Assembly: GCF_002216685.1 (NCBI RefSeq)
Contig: NZ_CP022353.1
Span: forward strand, 124,001 to 188,000
Source: Vibrio tarriae
Lineage (GTDB): Bacteria > Pseudomonadota > Gammaproteobacteria > Enterobacterales > Vibrionaceae
DNA length: 64,000 nucleotides
Direction: 5' to 3'
In this document: positions 59,444-64,000 of the stretch, one piece after another
How positions within the stretch are numbered: the stretch's first letter is position 1
Layout of the letters: every line of letters starts with the position of its first letter
Position numbers and translations under genes: made by a program
Notes under the pieces: model-generated
What the model was told of the DNA's origin: nothing
Databases searched by the model: none
What the model saw: only the letters and a program-made list of their open reading frames with translations

Positions 59444-60079
59444 ATGTGGAAGAAAGCCCTGCTCCTAGTGAGTGTTCTGGTCATGCCTTGGCTCGCAACC
59501 GCGGCCACCATTGATAGTAGCAACCCTTATCAAATGATGAAGGCGGTGGCTGAAAAGTCGTTCGATCGTCTGAAAAATGAGCAAGAGAAAGTGCATCAAG
59601 ATCCGCAGTACCTCAAAGTGATTGTGGAAGAAGAATTGATGCCTTATGTGAATGATCAATACGCCGCCCTGAAGTTGCTTGGCCCGAACCTCAAGGGCGC
59701 GAAACGTGAAGATGTGGCAGAGTTTGTTAAAGCGTTTCGTGATTACTTGGTCACCAACTATGCACAGGTATTAACGCAGTATACAAATCAAACCATCGAG
59801 TTTGGCCCTGAAATGCCTCTAGAAGACGATCGTCGGATCACCAGTGTTAAAGTCGAAATTGTTGATGCGCCGCGTCCGAATATCAAACTGGAGTTTAAAC
59901 TACGCCAAGAAAAATCCGGTGAGTGGAAAGCATTCGATATGATCGCTGAAGGGGTGAGCCTGCTTTCCAGTAAGCAATCGGAGTGGAACGGAAAAATTCG
60001 TCAAGATGGCATTTTAGCGGTAGCACAAGAGTTAGAACAATTGGCTAAACAACCCATTCGTTTTGAGAGCAAAAATTAA
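59444..60079 (+). CDS. mlaC: Periplasmic phospholipid-binding protein MlaC
   Basis: MlaC, 211 residues with a signal peptide (MWKKALLLVSVLVMPWLATA). It shuttles phospholipid between the outer-membrane MlaA-OmpC complex and MlaFEDB. The fold (Tol-Ttg2/MlaC) has YVNDQYAALKLLGPNLKGAK and RQDGILAVAQELEQLAKQP. MlaA is encoded elsewhere. Ends on the mlaB start (one-base overlap). Confidence 0.95.
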   Translation: MWKKALLLVSVLVMPWLATAATIDSSNPYQMMKAVAEKSFDRLKNEQEKVHQDPQYLKVIVEEELMPYVNDQYAALKLLGPNLKGAKREDVAEFVKAFRDYLVTNYAQVLTQYTNQTIEFGPEMPLEDDRRITSVKVEIVDAPRPNIKLEFKLRQEKSGEWKAFDMIAEGVSLLSSKQSEWNGKIRQDGILAVAQELEQLAKQPIRFESKN

Positions 60080-60400
60080 TGACTCATCCACAATGGTTAG
60101 TTGAGAATGAACGAAAGTTCAGTTTGATTGGCGAGTTGGATCGAGAAACCGTGCCTGAATTGTGGATCTTTCTCAAAAATTGGCAGCCGCAAGTGAAGCA
60201 AATCGAGCTTTCTTTGCAACAAGTTGTCAGAATTGACTCGGCGGGAATGGTGCTGTTAATTCACTTAATAGAGCATGCAAAAGTGATAAACTGTCATATA
60301 ATGCTCAGCTTCGTGCCAGAGCAGCTGCGCACACTGTTTCAGTTGAGCAATATTGAACATCTGATGTCTCAACACATAGCCAAACCAGCAGAGGTGAATT

Positions 60401-60408
<8 letters not shown>
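60079..60408 (+). CDS. mlaB: STAS-domain protein MlaB
   Basis: MlaB, 109 residues, a cytoplasmic STAS protein that binds and stabilises the MlaF ATPase. The STAS core QQVVRIDSAGMVLLIHLIEH (about residues 49-68) is intact. It overlaps the ibaG start by 8 bp. Confidence 0.94.
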
Positions 60409-61922
<1,514 letters not shown>

Positions 61923-61946
61923 CGTTAAACTCCTCATTCATGAATC

Positions 61947-61975
61947 GGCCGAAATCCAAGGGTTTCGGCCTTTTT
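61947..61975 (+). terminator. Terminator of murA
   Basis: GGCCGAAA (61947-61954) / TTTCGGCC (61963-61970), 8-bp stem with an 8-nt loop, then a T run to 61975. Confidence 0.92.
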
Positions 61976-62000
61976 CTTCCAGTGCCTTCGGAGAAGTTGC

Positions 62001-62729
62001 ATGATTGCGTTATTGCGAATCTTGGCAGTGGCAGTGTTCGCTGTCTATATGTTTGTGTTTGGTTGTGGTTACTGCTTATTGAGCCCTCGTAACCCTAAAC
62101 ACGTTTATACCTTTGGTAAGCAGTTTGCGGCGATGTCGAAAGTGTTCGGCATTAAGCTTGAATACCGCGCTCCGGCCGATGTCGATCAGCGTGGTCAGCA
62201 CATTTATATTGCTAACCACCAGAATAACTGGGATCTGTTTACCGTTTCTAAAGCGGTAACGCCAAAAGTGGTCACCGTCGGTAAGAAAAGTCTCGCGTGG
62301 ATGCCACTGTTTGGTCAGCTCTATTGGTTGACGGGCAATATCCTGATTGATCGCGCCAACAAAGCCAAAGCCAAAGGCACCATTGATCAAGTGGTTGATT
62401 CGATGAAACAGAGCGATGTTTCGGTGTGGATGTTTCCGGAAGGTACGCGCTCACGTGGTCGCGGTTTATTGCCGTTTAAAGCTGGCGCTTTCCATGCGGC
62501 GATTGGTGCGGGTGTGCCAATTATTCCTATCGTGTGCAGCTCGACCGATAAGCTTAAATTCAACCGCTGGAATAACGGCCATGTGATTGTCGAAGTGTTG
62601 CCTCCCATCAGCACCGAAGGCTACAGCAAAGAGAATATCCGCGAGCTGTCACAGCACTGTTATGATCTGATGAAAGCCAAACTGGCACAGTTGGATGCCG
62701 AAGTGGTTGAGCTGAACCGTAAAGCCTAG
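62001..62729 (+). CDS. plsC: 1-acyl-sn-glycerol-3-phosphate acyltransferase (PlsC type)
   Basis: A 242-residue PlsC-family enzyme that acylates lysophosphatidic acid to phosphatidic acid. The acyltransferase motifs are NHQNNWD (NHX4D, about residues 73-79), GNILIDR, FPEGTRSRGRGLLPFKAG (about 150-167) and VPIIPIV. A hydrophobic N-terminus anchors it in the inner membrane. Vibrio species have more than one PlsC-like gene, so this may not be the main one. GGAG ribosome site. Confidence 0.88.
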   Translation: MIALLRILAVAVFAVYMFVFGCGYCLLSPRNPKHVYTFGKQFAAMSKVFGIKLEYRAPADVDQRGQHIYIANHQNNWDLFTVSKAVTPKVVTVGKKSLAWMPLFGQLYWLTGNILIDRANKAKAKGTIDQVVDSMKQSDVSVWMFPEGTRSRGRGLLPFKAGAFHAAIGAGVPIIPIVCSSTDKLKFNRWNNGHVIVEVLPPISTEGYSKENIRELSQHCYDLMKAKLAQLDAEVVELNRKA

Positions 62730-62756
62730 CCGCAGTTTTGATCAAAACGAATAAAA

Positions 62757-62785
62757 AGAAAGGGTTGCCACTGGCAACCCTTTTT
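62757..62785. terminator. Bidirectional terminator between plsC and ridA
   Basis: AAGGGTTGCC (62760-62769) / GGCAACCCTT (62773-62782), 10-bp stem with ACT loop, A and T runs on the sides. Confidence 0.93.
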
Positions 62786-62809
62786 GTATTTGAGAACCAA
62801 TAAAATGGA

Positions 62810-63199
62810 TTACTTGCGTACCGCGATCGCTTCGATTTCGATGCCCACATCTTTTGGCAGACGTGCCACTTCAACACAAGAGCGCGCTGGGTAGTGCGCC
62901 ACTTTATGCTCATCAAAGAATGCGCCGTACACTTGGTTTACCGTGCCGAAGTCGTTGAGATCTTTCACGAATACGGTCATTTTCACAATGTCACCGACGG
63001 TTAGGCCAGAGGCTTCAACCACGGCTTTCACGTTGTCCAGCGATTGGCGAGCTTGCGCAGCGATATCCGCAGGAATTTCACCTGTGGCAGGATTTACTGG
63101 GATTTGACCAGACGTCAGTACCATGTTGCCAAGATCAACACCTTGAATGTATGGGCCAATGGCAGCCGGAGCCGCGTCAGTATGCAGAACTTTTGTCAT
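62810..63199 (-). CDS. ridA: Enamine/imine deaminase RidA
   Basis: RidA (YjgF), 129 residues, a trimeric enzyme that hydrolyses reactive 2-aminoacrylate. Signatures IGPYIQGVDLGNMVLTSGQ (about 14-32), the active-site Arg in YPARSCVEVARLPKDVGIEI (about 103-122). It is downstream of pyrBI, the conserved order, and is probably in the same transcript (gap 104 bp). Confidence 0.95.
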   Translation of the reverse strand: MTKVLHTDAAPAAIGPYIQGVDLGNMVLTSGQIPVNPATGEIPADIAAQARQSLDNVKAVVEASGLTVGDIVKMTVFVKDLNDFGTVNQVYGAFFDEHKVAHYPARSCVEVARLPKDVGIEIEAIAVRK

Positions 63200-63303
63200 C
63201 TTTCTTATCCGTTAGTGGTTCGAAAATCGCTGTTCAGTTTGCCTGTAAAGCTTTGGTAGGTAAAGCGCCGCGCGCTCATTTATCCCTATCTTGCTGACAG
63301 CGG

Positions 63304-63771
63304 TTAAGCTTCGATTTCCGTGACCACATCGCGCGCAAACACTTTTTCGCAGTATTTGCATTTTAGGCGGATGTCGTTGTTCTTCTCAGAAAGCTTGAAG
63401 CTGCTTTCCACGGGCTCATTGTGAGAAATGCAGTTGCTGTTTGGGCAGGCAAACACATTGTTGATGCGCTCTGGGAGTTGCAGCGCTAACTTCTTCACCA
63501 CTTCGTAATTTTCAATTTGGTTCACGGTCGCGTGTGGCGCGTACAGCGCGAGTTTGTTGGCTTGCGCTTCACTGATGAACACATTTTCAATCTTGAGCAG
63601 ATCTTTGCTGCCGAGGGCAGAAGAGGGCAGATTGAGGCCAATGGTGACACGCTGCGCGGAGTTGTGCATATCAAACAGCTTCAGCACTTTAATCCCTACT
63701 TTGGCGGGAATGTGGTCAATCACCGTGCCGTTTTTGATCGCTTCAACTTGTAATTTCGTCTCTTTGTTCAT
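63304..63771 (-). CDS. pyrI: Aspartate carbamoyltransferase regulatory chain
   Basis: PyrI, 155 residues, the regulatory subunit that binds CTP or ATP and controls PyrB. The zinc-binding site is C-PNSN-C (about 109-114) and K-C-KY-C (about 138-141). N-terminal allosteric domain starts [18 protein letters not shown]. It lies 11 nt after pyrB. Confidence 0.97.
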   Translation of the reverse strand: MNKETKLQVEAIKNGTVIDHIPAKVGIKVLKLFDMHNSAQRVTIGLNLPSSALGSKDLLKIENVFISEAQANKLALYAPHATVNQIENYEVVKKLALQLPERINNVFACPNSNCISHNEPVESSFKLSEKNNDIRLKCKYCEKVFARDVVTEIEA

Positions 63772-63782
63772 GATTGCTCTCC

Positions 63783-64000
63783 TTACAGCGATTCGTTCAA
63801 AACTAGAGCCAGCAAGGCTTCACGGGCGTAAACACCGTTCTCAACTTGCTCGAAATAGTAGGCGTGTGGGGTTTTATCGACATCGGTGGTGATCTCATCC
63901 ACGCGTGGCAGTGGGTGCAGCACTTTGAGATTGCTGCGCGCATCGCTCAGGTGAGCGGCCGTCAAGATATAGGCCGATTTGATGTGTGCGTATTCCGACT
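63783..64000 (-). CDS. pyrB: Aspartate carbamoyltransferase catalytic chain, 3' part
   Basis: The last 72 codons of PyrB, the catalytic subunit that forms N-carbamoyl-aspartate in pyrimidine synthesis. The visible [20 protein letters not shown] block contains the HPLPR active-site motif. The rest of the gene and the pyrBI leader are beyond the window end. It is followed by pyrI and ridA. Confidence 0.96.
   Translation of the reverse strand, partial: SEYAHIKSAYILTAAHLSDARSNLKVLHPLPRVDEITTDVDKTPHAYYFEQVENGVYAREALLALVLNESL

Overview
The window is core chromosomal DNA from a gammaproteobacterium of the genus Vibrio, most probably Vibrio cholerae or a very close relative. The grounds are the near-identity of its ribosomal proteins to enteric ones, the presence of the V. 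cholerae-type zrg zinc locus and a VcgC/VcgE-type DUF2780 protein, and the gene order. This identification rests on recognised proteins, not on a database search. The DNA has uniform composition and codon use. I see no insertion sequence, integrase, tRNA, CRISPR array or prophage gene.

Layout. (1) 1-13269: the end of the S10 operon (rplC partial to rpsQ), the complete spc operon (rplN to rpmJ, including secY) and the complete alpha operon (rpsM, rpsK, rpsD, rpoA, rplQ). Each has recognisable control sites: a terminator after rpsQ, an extended -10 promoter and a terminator-like leader hairpin before rplN, and a good promoter plus the S4-type pseudoknot leader before rpsM. (2) 13367-21000: a DUF2780 protein, the FKBP-type isomerase fklB, an OapA/YtfB-like LysM-type protein, an EamA transporter, an ElaA-like acetyltransferase, dbpA, a short Crp/Fnr-type regulator and cpdB. 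(3) 21268-25307: sulfate assimilation, cobA (siroheme) followed by cysD, cysN and cysC. (4) 25332-30315: a TIGR03899-type protein, an untracked 34-residue membrane peptide, and a five-gene zinc-uptake operon (DUF2607, zrgA, ABC ATPase, MacB/FtsX-type permease, DUF3299). A near-perfect Zur box overlies the operon's promoter. (5) 30470-41833: ytfJ, msrA, tamA-tamB-ytfP, ppa, fbp, mpl and ubiX. (6) 41893-45476: a TPP riboswitch and the thiamine ABC importer thiB-thiP-thiQ. (7) 45518-48976: darP, pmbA and mgtE. (8) 49137-56894: the leftward cluster yrbG-kdsD-kdsC-lptC-lptA-lptB-rpoN-hpf-ptsN-rapZ-npr. (9) 57362-61922: the divergent mlaF-E-D-C-B-ibaG-murA operon. (10) 62001-64000: a PlsC-type acyltransferase, ridA, pyrI and the 3' end of pyrB.

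How the genes work together. Region 1 supplies ribosome, translocon and RNA polymerase parts. Regions 8 and 9 are an envelope-building block: Kdo synthesis, the LptB/A/C bridge, the Mla retrograde phospholipid system and MurA, joined to nitrogen-PTS and sigma-54 functions. TamA/TamB in region 5 adds outer-membrane assembly. Region 3 turns sulfate into APS and PAPS and makes the siroheme needed by sulfite reductase. Region 4 is the most distinctive part: a Zur-controlled zinc acquisition system built around a histidine-rich periplasmic protein and an ABC permease of a type usually linked to export or mechanotransmission.

Most of the window is ordinary housekeeping sequence, so no clearly new multigene defence or mobile system is claimed. 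The best candidates for undescribed biology are the 34-residue membrane peptide, the mechanism of the zrg system, the hairpin inside the zrg operon, the leader hairpin of the spc operon and the long gene-free interval upstream of mlaF.
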